A stretch of DNA of 64,000 nucleotides from assembly GCA_964019055.1 (NCBI GenBank), contig OZ025212.1:8113109-8177108 (forward strand), read 5' to 3'. Position numbers and translations under genes: made by a program. This document shows, piece after piece, positions 10,009-22,772 of this stretch; the first letter of the stretch is position 1, and every line of letters starts with the position of its first letter. Origin of the DNA: Anthopleura xanthogrammica (taxonomy: Eukaryota; Cnidaria; Anthozoa; Actiniaria; Actiniidae). The notes beneath the pieces are model-generated. The model was not told where the DNA came from. It did not search any database and saw only the letters and a list, made by a program, of their open reading frames with translations.

Positions 10009-11793
10009 GGTATATCCATGGATTATAGGTCCATTTCTTTTTACGAAACTGATAAAGATGACTTTAATTTATTTATTTGTCTCACTTTTTCAATTTTACT
10101 ATAAAAATAAAATATTTCATGTTTTGTTATTAATACATGAAAGCGAGAGTACTTACTTACAGAACAAGACAATACTGTAACGTGGATTTCTAAACACGTA
10201 GTCAAGGTTATGATTCATGACATGCAATTTTTAGAAGCTTTACGTTTCGATCTATGATTACAGCCAGTAAAGATCCCGGTGCTGGCGAATCGAAATCTTT
10301 ACTGAGAACTGACTGAATCGAAACGTCTAAAAATTTTAATAGCATTGAGTCAAGTCCGAAAAAAATAATAATTGAACTAGAATAAATCATATATCTCAAA
10401 TTCTTTATTCTTATTCTTTTCTTTGTATGTAAAGTTGACGGGAGTTCCTTAAAATGTCCAGCCATCAGTAAAGATTCAGTTTATTCGAGATTTTAAGGCA
10501 ACATGAGGACTGATATACGGACAGGATATGAGAGGAGAGGTCCAATGCAAACGTTGTTTATTCTTCATAAAGTTTTTGACGTATTGTTCTCGAAATATCT
10601 GAATCAGATAAAAATTTACCTTCTCGAACTAAGGTTTTCAAAAGACTCAGTAACACGCATTGCACATTAAGTAAAACAGTACTCAAACACTGAGGACTTG
10701 AAGTGAGGTTGAATACTCGTATTATTTGTAAGTCCAGCTCAGTTCATTAAAACTAAACTCAAGCTGAAACTCATTGATCAACTCCTCTATGTCTTAGTTC
10801 ACCAAAGAAAATTGATTGTTAACTTTGAAGCACTTCAATCAATGAAGAGCAGTGTCAGTTCAGCCCACTCTGGTGGCTTTCTCAACAGTTTCCAACCACA
10901 TCCTAGCATGTGCGCCGTAATTGCTACACTTTATTATAGAACGGAGGAAGCCTAGTTAGTTATCGTAATTATAAAAGGCTATAATTACAAAAGAGATGTC
11001 CAAGATAGTTTGATTAATTACTGCTGTCTGTCATAGTAGTAGTCTCTATGGTCACCTGGATTGACAAACAGAAGCCGACAAGACAAATTTTGGAAGAAAA
11101 AAAAGGGATATTACGTTTAGGATTTAGGTGGAGTTTCAAACACTAATGACACCCTGCTTGTAACTTTTGTGACACTGAAACAGAATATCACGTGAGGTTT
11201 GTTCCATTCCAGTCAAGATGTAGGCTTTAAACATTTGACGTGATATATTATATGGTCCGTTTTGTAGAAAAATGTTTTTTTTTTCTTCTATTGTTATGTG
11301 ATTGACAAAAGACTTGTTTAGGGCGAGCCCCTTGGATATTTGTCTGAGTGGCTCCGTCACTCTCGTAATTCATAAACTGATTATTAAACTGCCTGAGCAT
11401 CCAACCCATCATTGAGTTGTTTTGTATTGAATAGTATTTACAGCATTAAGGACGTTCTTTGGCAAAAGATCCCATCGTCATTTTCTTAACAATCTTGCAT
11501 GATGAAAGTACACCATACTAGAGGTAAAATGAGCAAATAAAAAAGGGTGGTTCCCGACTTCCTTTAGCTTCTTTTAAATGAATACATGAATAATTAACCA
11601 CTGACAAAGTATTTCTTTCTAGAGTTGGAAGATGTTATTTCAATAGCACTTCATATTTTATGGGTTTCACGAGGATCTATTCATCTCCGGATATCCTAAG
11701 TTCTAAGCATACCAGTTACTGTCTATACTTGATCCCCAGCATGTTTCTTTTCTCTCGTTTATGATAACGAGATGCTTGAAGCTTTTACATCGG
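10009..11793 (+). other. C unit 1 upstream region, no gene
   Basis: This is unit sequence shared with units 2-6, including the near-identical promoter-proximal block. It holds no supportable ORF. Confidence 0.5.
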
Positions 11794-11801
11794 TATATAA
11801 G
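11794..11801 (+). promoter_or_regulatory. TATA box of C1
   Basis: tatataag, 106 nt before the C1 ATG, inside a block conserved in all six C units. Confidence 0.6.
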
Positions 11802-11899
11802 AGATCCAGTTTTTTATCTGGTATTATTCACTGAATGAAAGAGGTGCGAGAAAACTGAAGAATCAGCGAACAAGTGAATTTACTGTGAAATAAGATAGA

Positions 11900-11983
11900 A
11901 TGAAAACCGGACTGCAAATTGGAGCCTTTATGCATCAAAGCGAGACCAACGGTGAGCTTGCAATGATAGAGACACGTGAATAA
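11900..11983 (+). pseudogene. C1: first exon of C-type prepropeptide, truncated
   Basis: The first ten codons (MKTGLQIGAF) match C2-C6 exactly. The frame then runs into the interior of the intronic foldback element (tgcatcaaagcgagaccaac) and stops after 18 unrelated codons. The signal-peptide core, the variable peptide, the basic site and the donor are all missing, so a deletion joined exon codon 10 to the inside of the MITE. The promoter block and TATA box remain intact. Non-functional as a precursor; a transcript is still possible. Confidence 0.8.
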
Positions 11984-12097
11984 TTGTCCAAGGTGTTAAA
12001 AAAGGTCGCTATCATTGCAAGCTCACCGTTGGTCTCGCTTTGATGCATGAGGCCGGCTACCATTCAAGATGGCGCAGGGAACTGTGAATGCGACTAT
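11930..12097. mobile_element. Foldback MITE remnant fused to C1
   Basis: Inverted arms of about 43 bp (tgcatcaaagcgagaccaac ... and its complement ending gctttgatgca) are followed by the right outer arm taccattcaagatggcgcag ... gcgactat. The left outer arm is missing, consistent with the C1 deletion. Confidence 0.8.
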
Positions 12098-12330
12098 TTA
12101 CGCATAAAGTAAATATAAGCTTAGGTAAAGTTCGTTCAGACGGGTGAATAACTGTCGGTTTTTCTAGTCCTTCTCATTACATTGGCGTCGAAAAAGATAA
12201 TTAAATAATACAATAACAAAGCTGTGGACACATGGTTTTATTTTCGTTGTCAAAGTCAACAGTTTATCATATATACCAACCAGTGACTCAAAACTCTCAA
12301 ATATGACTAGCTTGGCAAAAAAACCCGATG

Positions 12331-13029
12331 CAGGTCTTGAATTCAAAATTAATTCAAAATTAAAAACCTGTCCCGGGTCTTCCGCCGAATTTAAGAACCT
12401 ACATTAAACAATGGAAATACTGGGGTGTGGTTAGTTTTGAAATATATATATATATATTTTTTAAATTTTGATCTTTTCAGTCGACGTCTTAAGGGAAGCC
12501 ATTTAACTTTTTATTGACAACTAGTCTAAAGTCTAAATGCACGTTTTCCCTGGTTTTCGGTGTTGTGTTTGTGTTCGGGTTGAAATTATACATTATTTTG
12601 TTGCCGGGAAGAACACTTGTTAATCTAGCACGAACTGCATGGATTTATTACGGAAACAATTTCTTTCTCATGGATATTAGTATAAACCTACTAATGGTCG
12701 ATCACGAATTCTACGCTCTGATTGGCTGAGCTACTAGTGGTCTATTAGTGATAGACCACTAGCGAAAAGGGACGGTTTCGAAAACCAAACAATGGCAAAA
12801 ACAATTATTTATTTGACCGATTAGTAAAGGGTTATACTAAAACAATTAGAACTCTCGCCCTTATGGCCTACAAGTTCATGAAAATTAACTCATTTGTGAG
12901 GTGCGATGTGATGTTATCATCCAGCCCTTGAAAAAAATAGGAATGAAGGATTGTTTTTCGTGGCGCAAAAAGTCCCAAACATGTTTAACAAATGTATTTG
13001 TTTTTTTCTTCAATTTTTCCAGGCCTTCA
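12331..13029. other. Spacer between units 1 and 2
   Basis: It contains a (TA)n tract near 12440-12458 and a small hairpin near 12732-12765 (actagtggtct and its inverse). No supportable gene. Confidence 0.4.
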
Positions 13030-13449
13030 ATAAATTTTTTTTTTGTACAACCTAGTTTATTTTTCTAAGACTCTTGATGATCTTGTTTGAGAACACATCG
13101 GTTATTGCTCTTTCCACTACAGTTGTAATAAACATTCAATACCTAAAGTATTCATCTAATTTATTTTAATTTTCTTTTCCGTAGTTTAGTTCAAATGAAC
13201 CAATAGTTTATTCTATGGATAATATGTCACCCTTAAGTGATAAAATCATCAATAACTCACAAGTTTGTAGTCTAATTAGAATGAGGCAATCAGTCACGTG
13301 GGTGATACCTCCAGTAAACATCATCAATCCTTATTAATTGGTATATTCATGGGTTATAGGTCCATTTCTTTTTACGAAACTGATAAAGATGGCTTTATAA
13401 TTTATCTATTTGTCTCACTATTTCATTCTTACTATAAGAATGATATATT

Positions 13450-13925
13450 TTAGCGTAGCTCCCGCGCGGCCTTCGGCGGAGCACCATACTTAAGAAAAAA
13501 TGGTAACCCATCGAGTTGATTTTTCATGGCTTGATTGCGCCATCGCTTTGTCCATACGACGTCCGGGCGTGTACCACCACAGTGTTTCCGCTTGATTTCA
13601 AAGCGAACTTTGCTCGCAAATACATAAAAAACGTTGCTTTTCGACACATAATAAACATTTTTATGGATCAAAATGTAGTCTTCAAGAATTCAGGTGTTTT
13701 TTTTTTAGCGAACAATTGTATATTTTTACTTATTTTGTTCGCCTCCGATCGGCAAATCAAAGAAGACTTTCTCTCAATAGTTTTGATATTTCTATACATA
13801 ATTTAATTTCATGTTGAATGAAATATGAAAAGGAATACATATTCCACCACATATTTGCCATTTATTTAACTTTTCCAGCTAGTAATTGCACATGAATTGC
13901 CCGACGGGGCAATTACATCACAATA
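13450..13925. repeat. Unit-2-specific inserted repeat, unclassified
   Basis: This stretch has higher GC at its left edge (ctcccgcgcggccttcggcg) and is absent from the corresponding place in the other units. No domain is recognisable in its open frames. Confidence 0.45.
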
Positions 13926-14123
13926 TATATGGAACACAACTATTAAATCTGTGTATGCAAACTATATGTGTGAAAGACGTTCGATCTTTTAAGGTTTTCA
14001 GCCATAAGTAACGTTTATTCGAGATTTTAAGGCAACATGAGGACTGATACACGTACAATGTTCAAATGAATGCAAACGTTGTTTATTCTCCGTAAAGTTT
14101 TTCCTTCTATGCATTGTACATGT

Positions 14124-14308
14124 CAGGGGCAGATCCAGGGTGGAGCAAGGGGTGCGTACCCCCTTCTCGGTACAACTTTGTTACCCTATTTTGAAGATAC
14201 CTAATACGAAATAATGCTTTCTTTCTTTGATTCTGAGGGTTGCACCCCCACTGGTCTGACTTTGTGTCCTGCACCCCTCCCTGAACAAAAGTCCTGGATC
14301 CGCCCCTG
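14124..14308. mobile_element. Short MITE with CAGGGGCAGATCCAGG ends
   Basis: The left end caggggcagatccagg pairs with the right end cctggatccgcccctg. A perfect 5-bp direct repeat, catgt, abuts both ends (14119-14123 and 14309-14313). The TIR sequence resembles hAT-type non-autonomous elements, but hAT duplications are normally 8 bp, so the superfamily is left open. Confidence 0.8.
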
Positions 14309-14493
14309 CATGTAATGGAAATATTTAGATATAAAAAAGGTACCTCGTCAAGGCAGGGTTTAAAGAAGACTCAGTAACACGCATTGCACATTAAGTAAAA
14401 CAGTACTCAAACACTGAGGACTTGAAGTGAGTTCGAATACTGTCTCGTATTATTTGTAAGTCCAGTTCATTTCAATAAAACTAAACTCAAATT

Positions 14494-15150
<657 letters not shown>

Positions 15151-15432
15151 TTGAAACTCATTGATCACCTCCTTTATGTCTTAGTTCAGCAAATAAAATT
15201 GAATGTTAACTTTGAAGGACTTTAATCAATGAAGAGCAGTGTCAGTTCAGCCCACTCTGGTGGCTTTCTCAACAGTTTCCAATCACATCCTAGCATGTGC
15301 GCCGTAATTGCTACACTTAATTATAGAATGGAGGAAGCCTAGTTAGTTATTGTAATTATAAAAGGCTATAATTACAAAAGAGATGTCCAAGATAGTTTGG
15401 TTATTTGCTGCTGTCTGTCATAGTAGATGCTA

Positions 15433-15831
15433 TAGACCGAATGCCAATATGGCCGCCATTGACTTTTAGAAATAAAAACCTAATCTTAAAAAATAAGCAC
15501 CACCATCAGAAAGAGCAACCAGAAATAGGTATTTTTGGAAAGTTTCATTGCTATAAATTGAATTCAAGTGAAGCTATTTGGAATCAAAATTACAGAGATT
15601 AATATGTGTTTAGTGATATGTTTCCTTGCTAGCCTTGTTGTGGTGTTTTTCACGTTTTTAAAATTAACTAAAATTCTCATAACTTCTGAAGAATTTAATA
15701 TTTTTGTCTCAAAATTTCAAACTTTGTTGATGTCATACTAATCCATAATTTTAATGTAGTCATTTTTTCAACTAAAATATGAATTTAAAAAATATGATAA
15801 TGAAGTGGCGGCCATACTGGCATTCGGTCAA
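15433..15831. mobile_element. MITE with gaccgaatgccaatatgg ends
   Basis: Left arm gaccgaatgccaatatggcc and right arm ggccatactggcattcggtc are inverted. Unit 1 lacks the insert at the equivalent place (11036). No transposase is encoded. Confidence 0.75.
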
Positions 15832-15895
15832 TTACTTTTAGAACTTTAGGTTGAGTCAATTTCAAACACTAGTTACACTCTGCATGCAACTTTTG

Positions 15896-16499
15896 TGCAT
15901 CGCGCAGAATGGCCTTTGTTTAAGGGACACTTTGAGTTTTTTGGAATTAATTAATTTAAAATTCAGTGAAGTAAAAGCTCGAGTAACTGACTAACAATGG
16001 ATGAGTTAGCGAGGAACATCTGTTGTTGTTGAACTAATTAGCATAATTCTCGCAAAATAACTTTTTAAGCTACATTTCTTAGTTTTTTCGAGAAGGTAGT
16101 AGGTTTTTTTAAGCCGATTTAAACGCTTCGAGTATCTTTTTAAAGTACATTTCAAGACTACAAGAAGCCGTGTGTATGTTGTCGTCGCGCCTTTAAATTT
16201 AAGAGACACAGAGCCATGAATATAATAGTTTTGGGTTTTTCCCATAAAATACACTTGAAAGTCCCTAAGAATGTCATTACCAAGGTATTTTTTTTTTTTA
16301 GATTTAGAAAGAATAAAAAGTTCTATGTGATTGTTTGAAGCGTAATCTTTCAAAAACGGTATGTATGTCATGAATTTGTTTTCAAAGAAATGCTAAAAAC
16401 CGCGTTGAAGATGCACTGGTAACAGTGTTTCAGCCATTTTGCACTCTTGGGTCTTAATGAGATGCAAAAACCAATTTGACCACTCATTCTGCGCGATGG
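15896..16499. mobile_element. Insertion with catcgcgcagaatg inverted ends
   Basis: The unit 1 sequence cttttgtgacactgaaacag (11165) is split here by about 600 bp that begins catcgcgcagaatg and ends cattctgcgcgatg. A 121-residue minus-strand open frame inside (16006-16371) has no recognisable domain and is not called. Confidence 0.7.
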
Positions 16500-16904
16500 A
16501 CACTGAAACAGAATATCAGTGAGGTTTGTTCCATTCCAGTCCAGATGTAGGCTTTAAAACATTACGTGATGGTCAGTTTTGTAGAAAAATGTTTTTTTCC
16601 CTTCTATTGTTATGTGATTGACAAAAGACTTGTTTAGGGCGAGCCCCTTGGATATTTGTCTGAGTGGCTCCGTCACTCTCGCAATTCATAAACTAATGCA
16701 ATGATTAAACTACCTGAGCATCCAACCCATCATTGAGTTCTTTCGTATTGAATATATACAGCATTAAGGATGTTCATGGGCAAAAGATCCCATGCCTCGT
16801 CAGATTCTTTTAAAAATTTCCATAATAAAAGTACATCATGCAGGAGGTAAAATCAGCAAATAAAACATAGTGGTCCCCGACTTCGTTTAGCCGTCAGATT
16901 GCAC

Positions 16905-18235
16905 GGAAATTCCACCCTTTTAGCGGAAAGCTGTTTAAAAGAAGCCATATTTTACAGAAAAATAAATCATTTGACCCCATTTTTCACAGAACTCTAGGAA
17001 ATGACCTAATAATTGCCTAGCATTTAAATTGTATGTTGAAAATTAGAAATATGAAATGATATTGGGCTACAAGGTAGCCTTCACGTTAAAGTGACTGACT
17101 ACTTTAGCAAGAAGTAATTACAAAATGTTCTTAGAAATATATTGTTTGTCCAGAGCTCGTTTTCGAGATAATGAATTTTTAGTATGACCATCTTGACAAG
17201 TTTTCGAAAAAAAATAATGGCGGAAATCAAGCTTTGCACACAAAAATTCATAACTCAAAAATTGCAAAAGCTCTGGAAGCAATTTTCTCAGAACATCTAT
17301 TCTAAAGATTATCTTCGAAGATGAAAAAAACATATTCGAAGAAAGTTTTAAAAATATGCTCAAAATTCAGCATCTTAAAATCTTCCGAAAATCGTACTCA
17401 AATGATGACAACAAAAACACATAAAACGCATTTTTTATAAGTTCTAATAATTACGTTTTCTTCAAACTCTCTCAAAAGTTTGATTTTTACCTGTTGTTTT
17501 AGGAAATTGAAAGTAAAATATAGAGTCCCGTGCAAAATTTGGGGTTTTTGCCCTGTTGAAGTTCAAAACCTGTATGGTTCCTCAATAAAATTCCGTAGCG
17601 TATTATACGGTTTTGCGCGGTTTTTGTGCGCGCCCACATCGTGGGCTAATTGAACGTTCAAGAGTTACAGTGCGACGTGCCTTACCGTAGCCACCTAACA
17701 AACGTTTGTACAAGTACGATAAATCACTTCTTGCAAAGAATTTCCACATGAAAAAGACTATCTACGAAAGTATTAAGTGTTAGCAAGTCAAAAGAGCAAA
17801 ACTGGTATTAGATATAAAGATTTTTAAGCATTTTCTTCAAGTTCTTGCTCCGAAGTTCAAATCTTTGCGGTAACAACAAAGCAAGTTTACATGCAAATTT
17901 ACAGATTCTCGCTTTCTGATTGGCTAACTTGTAAAAAAGTTTGTTGGGTAGCTACGGTAAGGCGCGTCGCGCTGTAAATATTATAAGTACTTTAAAAAAA
18001 GAAATAAAAAGCGGGTTCCCGAGTTTGCATATTGTCTAAGCGCTATAAAAGTTTGAAGAATCGAAAGTCCTGTTTTGTTGTTTTCAAATGACGTCATCTT
18101 GACCACCACGCTGTGCACACAAAATTCGTGAGTAGAAAGGATGCGTGCGAACGAAGATCACGCAGGTTCTTAAGACAGAAAAAAAATTACGTTTCTTTGA
18201 GGGTAGCGAATTAAAACATTACGCTAAACTTCAAA
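16905..18235. repeat. Unit-2-specific 1.3-kb insertion containing a MITE
   Basis: In unit 1, cccgacttcctttagc is followed directly by ttcttttaaatgaatac. In unit 2 the same flanks are 1.3 kb apart. Only the MITE at 17665-17977 is recognisable inside. Confidence 0.6.
17665..17977. mobile_element. MITE with about 40-bp TIRs
   Basis: The left end ttacagtgcgacgtgcctta ... ccacctaacaaac is repeated inverted as gtttgttgggtagctacggt ... gcgctgtaa at the right. The arms are imperfect. No ORF. Confidence 0.75.
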
Positions 18236-18485
18236 TCTCATCTTTTAAATGAATATATATATGAATAATCAACCACTGACAATGTATTTCTTTCAAGTAA
18301 ATACAACTGTCTTGCAGAGTTGGAAGATGTTATTTCAATAGCACTTCATGTTTTATGGGTTTCACATAACGAGGCTCTATTCATCCCATGCACGATATCC
18401 TAAGTTCTAAGCATACCAGCTACTGTCTAAGCATGTTGCTTTTCTTTCGTTTATGATAACGAGATAATTGAAGCTTTTACATCGG

Positions 18486-18493
18486 TATATAAG
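18486..18493 (+). promoter_or_regulatory. TATA box of C2
   Basis: tatataag, 106 nt before the C2 ATG, in the conserved promoter block. Confidence 0.6.
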
Positions 18494-18591
18494 AGATCCA
18501 GTTTTTTATGTGGTATTATTCACTGCATGAAAGAGGTACGAGAAAACTGAAGAACCAGCAAACAAGTGAATTTACTGTGAAATAAGATAGA

Positions 18592-18732
18592 ATGAAAACC
18601 GGACTGCAAATTGGAGCCTTTATTTGTATCCTAGTACTTCTGAACCTTCATGGACTTTGCGAAGGTGGAGCAGGGTTTATTGGATATCAACCGCCGACAA
18701 AAACTAAAAGTGGAAAAAGAGCAATAGACAAG
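18592..18732 (+). CDS. C2: first exon of C-type secreted prepropeptide (partial)
   Basis: Forty-seven codons end at a phase-0 donor (GAC AAG|gtattc). Residues 1-24 form a signal peptide (MKTGLQIGAF then ICILVLLNLHGLCE). The following segment, GGAGFIGYQPPTKTKS, ends in G-K-R, a dibasic and possible amidation site, and then AIDK. I found no second exon before C3. Without splicing, the frame continues for 23 codons into the intronic MITE and stops at 18811-18813. The product could be a short peptide precursor on its own, or the exon could splice to the Cys exon at 37085. Function unknown. Confidence 0.55.
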
Positions 18733-18738
18733 GTATTC

Positions 18739-18966
18739 ATAGTCCCCTTCACAGTTCTCTGCGCCATCTTGAAAGGTAGCCTTGTCTTTGCATCGAAGCG
18801 AGACCAACGATGAAGTTCCAATGATAGAGACCCTTTTTAACATGATCTTGGACAATTATTCACAGGTCTCCGGCTATCATTGCAAGGTCACCGTTCGTCT
18901 CGCTTCGATGCAGCCAAAGGCTAGGCTACCATTCAAGATGGCGCAGGGAACTTTGAATGCGACTAT
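18739..18966. mobile_element. Foldback MITE just after the C2 donor
   Basis: About 90-bp imperfect arms: atagtccccttcacagttct ... at the left and ... gggaactttgaatgcgactat at the right, with inner arms gcatcgaagcgagac. It sits six bases past the donor GT. Units 4-6 have the uninterrupted sequence gtattaatatacacataaag. Confidence 0.85.
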
Positions 18967-21900
18967 TTACACATAAAGTAAATATTAGCTTAGGTAAAGT
19001 TCGTTCAGACGGGTATGTAACTGTCGGTTTTTCTAGTCCTTCTCATTACATTGGCGGTGAAAAAGATAATCAAATAATACAATAACAAAGCTGTGGACAC
19101 ATGGTTTTGGTTTTACAAAGAAAGAAAATATATGTTACTTGAGAACGTACGGTTTTGATTTCAATACAGTTTAGTCTTTATCTAACATGCCCTGGTTACA
19201 TTGGATACTCTCTCGGAACTCTGTGACCGAGAGGCAATGGAGCGAGTAATTTGCATTAAGAGTTACAGAAAGGAAAATACAGGACTATTTTATTAAGCCA
19301 ACAATATGTCTCTCGCTCACCTGCTCGACGTGTTTATAGCAACATACCAGTCAATTGGTCAACAGAATTTCAATACATGACATTTATTCTGTTATTGAAA
19401 TACTGGGTCTCAAAGAATTGAAAAGCATAGAAAAAAATGAAAAGCTAAAGAGGTCTATGAACTCAAGAGCGACTTGTTGACTGTACTTTGAGAAAACTGT
19501 TTACGCTATCCTAGTGATAATGATAAAATTGAGTTATATTTTGTAATAAATAACGTAGAAAACTAATTAATTTTACAAACATTTCGAGACGTGTGTCTCT
19601 TGTTCGGTGTAAAATGACTAATGCGGGCCACGTTTTCTGTCAGTGTTACAGTAACCACACACAATTGTTTTCTATTTCTCTACCCTGTGTAGCTGCCTTT
19701 AACACTGAAACCCAAAACTAAATAGAGAAATGAGAGAAGGAGAGAGAGAAAGAGGACCGGAGGGAGAAGCTAAGTATTAAGCATTTTATTACCCATCACA
19801 TTTAGGCTTGTTAACAGATGGCTCTACTTGTTAAGTCAATTGAAATAAACAAAAAATTGGAATCAAGTGGAAAAATGGAAAAGGAACCTGTACTGACATT
19901 CACCACTAGTACTCATGGTGTGAAATTAAAGAACTTAAACAGAATTTTTACAAAAAAATATTAAGTTGACTATTTATTTATTTAAGCACTGAATTAAATA
20001 AAAGTTGAAAGAAAAGGGAAAATGTTGTTGGTGGAAACTGTCCCCTGACATCAATCGGTTGAGCAACATATGAGTTGTGTCTGGCTCTTTTGAATTAAAA
20101 AGTCCACTAATTTTACGTAGTGAACGTACTGACAGCATTTGGCAGGCATGTCGTGTGCGAATGCTTCAAGACTGACTGATTAAACCGCCGCCTCATTGGT
20201 CAATCTTTTATGAAAGATGATTATTCTCAAAACTGAACTTTATCCCAGCATGTGTTGAGTTAATTACTTTCTTGTAGAAGAGTAGAAACTGTAAATCAGT
20301 CATGATCAGTCCCTTCTTCATAACTAACGTTTCTCTTTAACTAGTTGTCGTGCTTACATCACCTATCAAACAAGTTTCCTAATTGATCATGCTGGTCATT
20401 AAGGTTAAGTTAGAATGGTCTAAAAATAAGCATGAAAAAATCTCAGGAAAAATAAAAATAAGTTGTCTTTCAGTGATGAGCAAAATAGAGATGATTGATT
20501 GTAAATATCCAGGCTAAAAGTGTTCTTTATTTATCTAGTTGTTGTCATCGTATTTGTTAAAGAATATAGTTTTCTTTGTTGCTGATTCGGGTCTTCTCTT
20601 CTCGCTTTTTATTTCATTTTATTATATTTTGATCAATGATGATTTTATGTTTAAGCTGTTTAATTTATCACTATATTTTATCTTTGGTTTTCATTTAGTA
20701 GTAATGTAATCATAACATCTCTAAACTTTTTTTGTACAACCTAGGTTATTATTTTAGGATCCTTGATGAGCTTGTTCGAGAACACATGTTTTTATATACC
20801 AACTGTCAAAGTCCATTTTTCTCGTACTCTGATTAGGAGAGAGGGTATAACGTGAACAAGAAAATTTTTTGATGTTTCCCCGGCAACGGCTCTCAGCGGG
20901 TAATAATATGTTAACTACCAGGAAATAACAAACCCGGAAGTGATTTCACCGGAAACGTAAGAGTTTTTCTAAGTTTTTTAAGTCATATGATTAAAAAATT
21001 GAATTATTTTGTTGTGTTATTTGACACTTGTTATATAACAAAACACTTATTGACTGGAACCTCGGGAAAGCAGTGTGTTTTGTGGAGGCAATCAGTCACG
21101 TGGGTGATACCTCCTATAAACATCATCAATCCTTATTAATTGGTATATCCATGGGTTAAGGATTCAATTCTTTTTACAAAACTGATAAAGATGACTTTAA
21201 TTTATTTTTGCCTCACTTTTTCATTCTTACTATAAAAACAATATATTTTATGTTTGGATTCATGAGATCAAACAATAGAATACATAGAGGGTACATCAAC
21301 AAAACTAGACGATACTGTAACCTGGATTTCTAAACATGTAGACAAAGTTAGCATTTATGAACCTGGTTAAAATTTTCTCTCTCCTCGAGCTTGAGATCAG
21401 TTCTAAAAAAAAATCTTTTCGATCCATAATTACAGCTCGTCCTCGCTCGCCCTCAGTATAGATCCCGGTCCTGGATTAAAAAGTTTACTAAGGACAGACT
21501 GAATCAAGACGCCTAGAAATGTTGAATTTGTGTATGCCAACTAGTAAAACGTTCTTTTAAAGTTTCCAGCCATCAGTAAATATTCAGTTTATTCGAGATT
21601 TTAAAGCAACATGAGGACAACTGATATACGGACAAAGTCCAATGCAAACGTTGTTTATCAGTCTTTGCTAAGTTTTTCTAAAAATATATCTATACGTAAT
21701 ATCTTAAAATACAAAGGTACCTTAATTGTCGAGCGAGGGCGGTTTTCAAAAGACTCGGTAACACACATTGCCGATTAAGAGAAACCCTTGGTTATAGAAA
21801 AAAAACACTCAGTTCTACATGGCTATCATCAAACAGTACTTGAAGTGAGGTTGAATACTCGTGTCATTTGTAGCTCAGTTCATTAACAGCTAAACTTGTT

Positions 21901-22234
21901 GATCACCTCCTTTATGTTCCATTCCAGTCCAGATGTAGGCTTTTAACCTTTGACTCGATGGTTAATAGTTTTGTAGAATATATGGGAGTTATTAAAACGC
22001 TAGACTTCAAAACTGACAATGTATTTCTTTCAAGTGAATACAACTGTCTTGCAGAGTTGGAAGATGTTATTTCAATAGCACTTCATGTTTTATGGGTGTC
22101 ACATAACGAGGCTCTATTCATCCCATGCACGATATCCTAAGTTCTAAGCATACCAGCTACTGTCTATACTAGATCCCCAGCATGTTTCTTTTTTTTCGTT
22201 TATGATAACGAGATGCTTGAAGTTTTTACATCGG

Positions 22235-22242
22235 TATATAAG
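22235..22242 (+). promoter_or_regulatory. TATA box of C3
   Basis: tatataag, 106 nt before the C3 ATG. Confidence 0.6.
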
Positions 22243-22340
22243 AGATCCAGTTTTTTATGTGGTATTATTCACTGAATGAAAGAGGTGCGAGAAAACTGAA
22301 GAATCAGCGAACAAGTGAATTTACTGTGAAATAGGATAGA

Positions 22341-22484
22341 ATGAAAACCGGACTGCAAATTGGAGCCTTTATTTGTTTCCTAGTACTTCTGAACCTTCAT
22401 GGACTCTGCGAAGGGGGATTAGGGTATCTTGGATATCTACCGCCGCCGACAAAAACTCAAAATGGAAAAAGAGCAATAGACAAG
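22341..22484 (+). CDS. C3: first exon of C-type secreted prepropeptide (partial)
   Basis: Forty-eight codons to a phase-0 donor (GAC AAG|gtatta). The signal peptide differs from C2 at two bases in 72. The next segment, GGLGYLGYLPPPTKTQN, differs from C2 at eight bases plus a whole inserted proline codon, then returns to the identical GKRAIDK. No second exon is recognisable before C4. Unspliced reading extends into the MITE and stops at 22563-22565 (ending RDQR). Its closest relative is C2, with which it shares the same MITE insertion. Confidence 0.55.
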
Positions 22485-22490
22485 GTATTA

Positions 22491-22678
22491 ATAGTCCCCT
22501 TCACAGTTCTCTGCGCCATCTTGAATGGTAGCCTTGCCTTTGCATCGAAGCGAGACCAACGGTGAAGTTCCAATGATAGAGACCCTTTTTTAACATCTTG
22601 AACAATTATTCACAGGTCTCCGGCTATCATTGCAAGGTCACCGCTCGTCTCGCTTCGATGCAGCCAAAGGCTAGGCTA
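22491..22678. mobile_element. Foldback MITE after the C3 donor, right end deleted
   Basis: Same element and same insertion point as after C2 (18739). The right arm stops at ggctagg and joins unit 4 landmark sequence (atatgtctctcgctcacctg), so the outer right arm was lost at the unit junction. Confidence 0.8.
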
Positions 22679-22772
22679 GGATATGTCTCTCGCTCACCTG
22701 CACGACGTGTCTATAGCAACATTCTAGTCAATTGGTCAACAGAATTTCAAATGATGACATTTGTTCTGTTAT

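Larger units (their letters stand above)
7141..12330 (+). repeat. C unit 1 (tandem duplication, ends with C1)
   Basis: It shares landmarks with later units in order: atatgtctctcgctcacctg (about 7149), ggccacgttttctgtcag (7325), gcaacatgaggactgatat (10499), the conserved promoter block (11630-11890), a C first exon (11900) and post-exon sequence to about 12330. An internal block from about 7580 to 9325 is inverted relative to units 3-6. Confidence 0.75.
19301..22678 (+). repeat. C unit 3 (ends with C3)
   Basis: Landmarks: atatgtctctcgctcacctg (19305), ggccacgttttctgtcag (19627), ttttgtacaacctagg (20729), gcaacatgaggacaactgat (21606), the promoter block and the C3 exon. The part 19600-20700 is about 95% identical by eye to unit 4. 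No other gene. Confidence 0.8.

Noticed and set aside
16006..16371. 121-residue minus-strand open frame
   Set aside because: It lies inside an insertion with inverted ends, has no recognisable domain, and its low-complexity Lys/Tyr/Leu content fits AT-rich noncoding DNA.
18733..22340. Candidate second exons after C2 (for example after the ag at 19270, and at several ttcag sites)
   Set aside because: None gives a frame with the C-x-x-A-[RE] signature, and the same sequence recurs in places without a preceding first exon.
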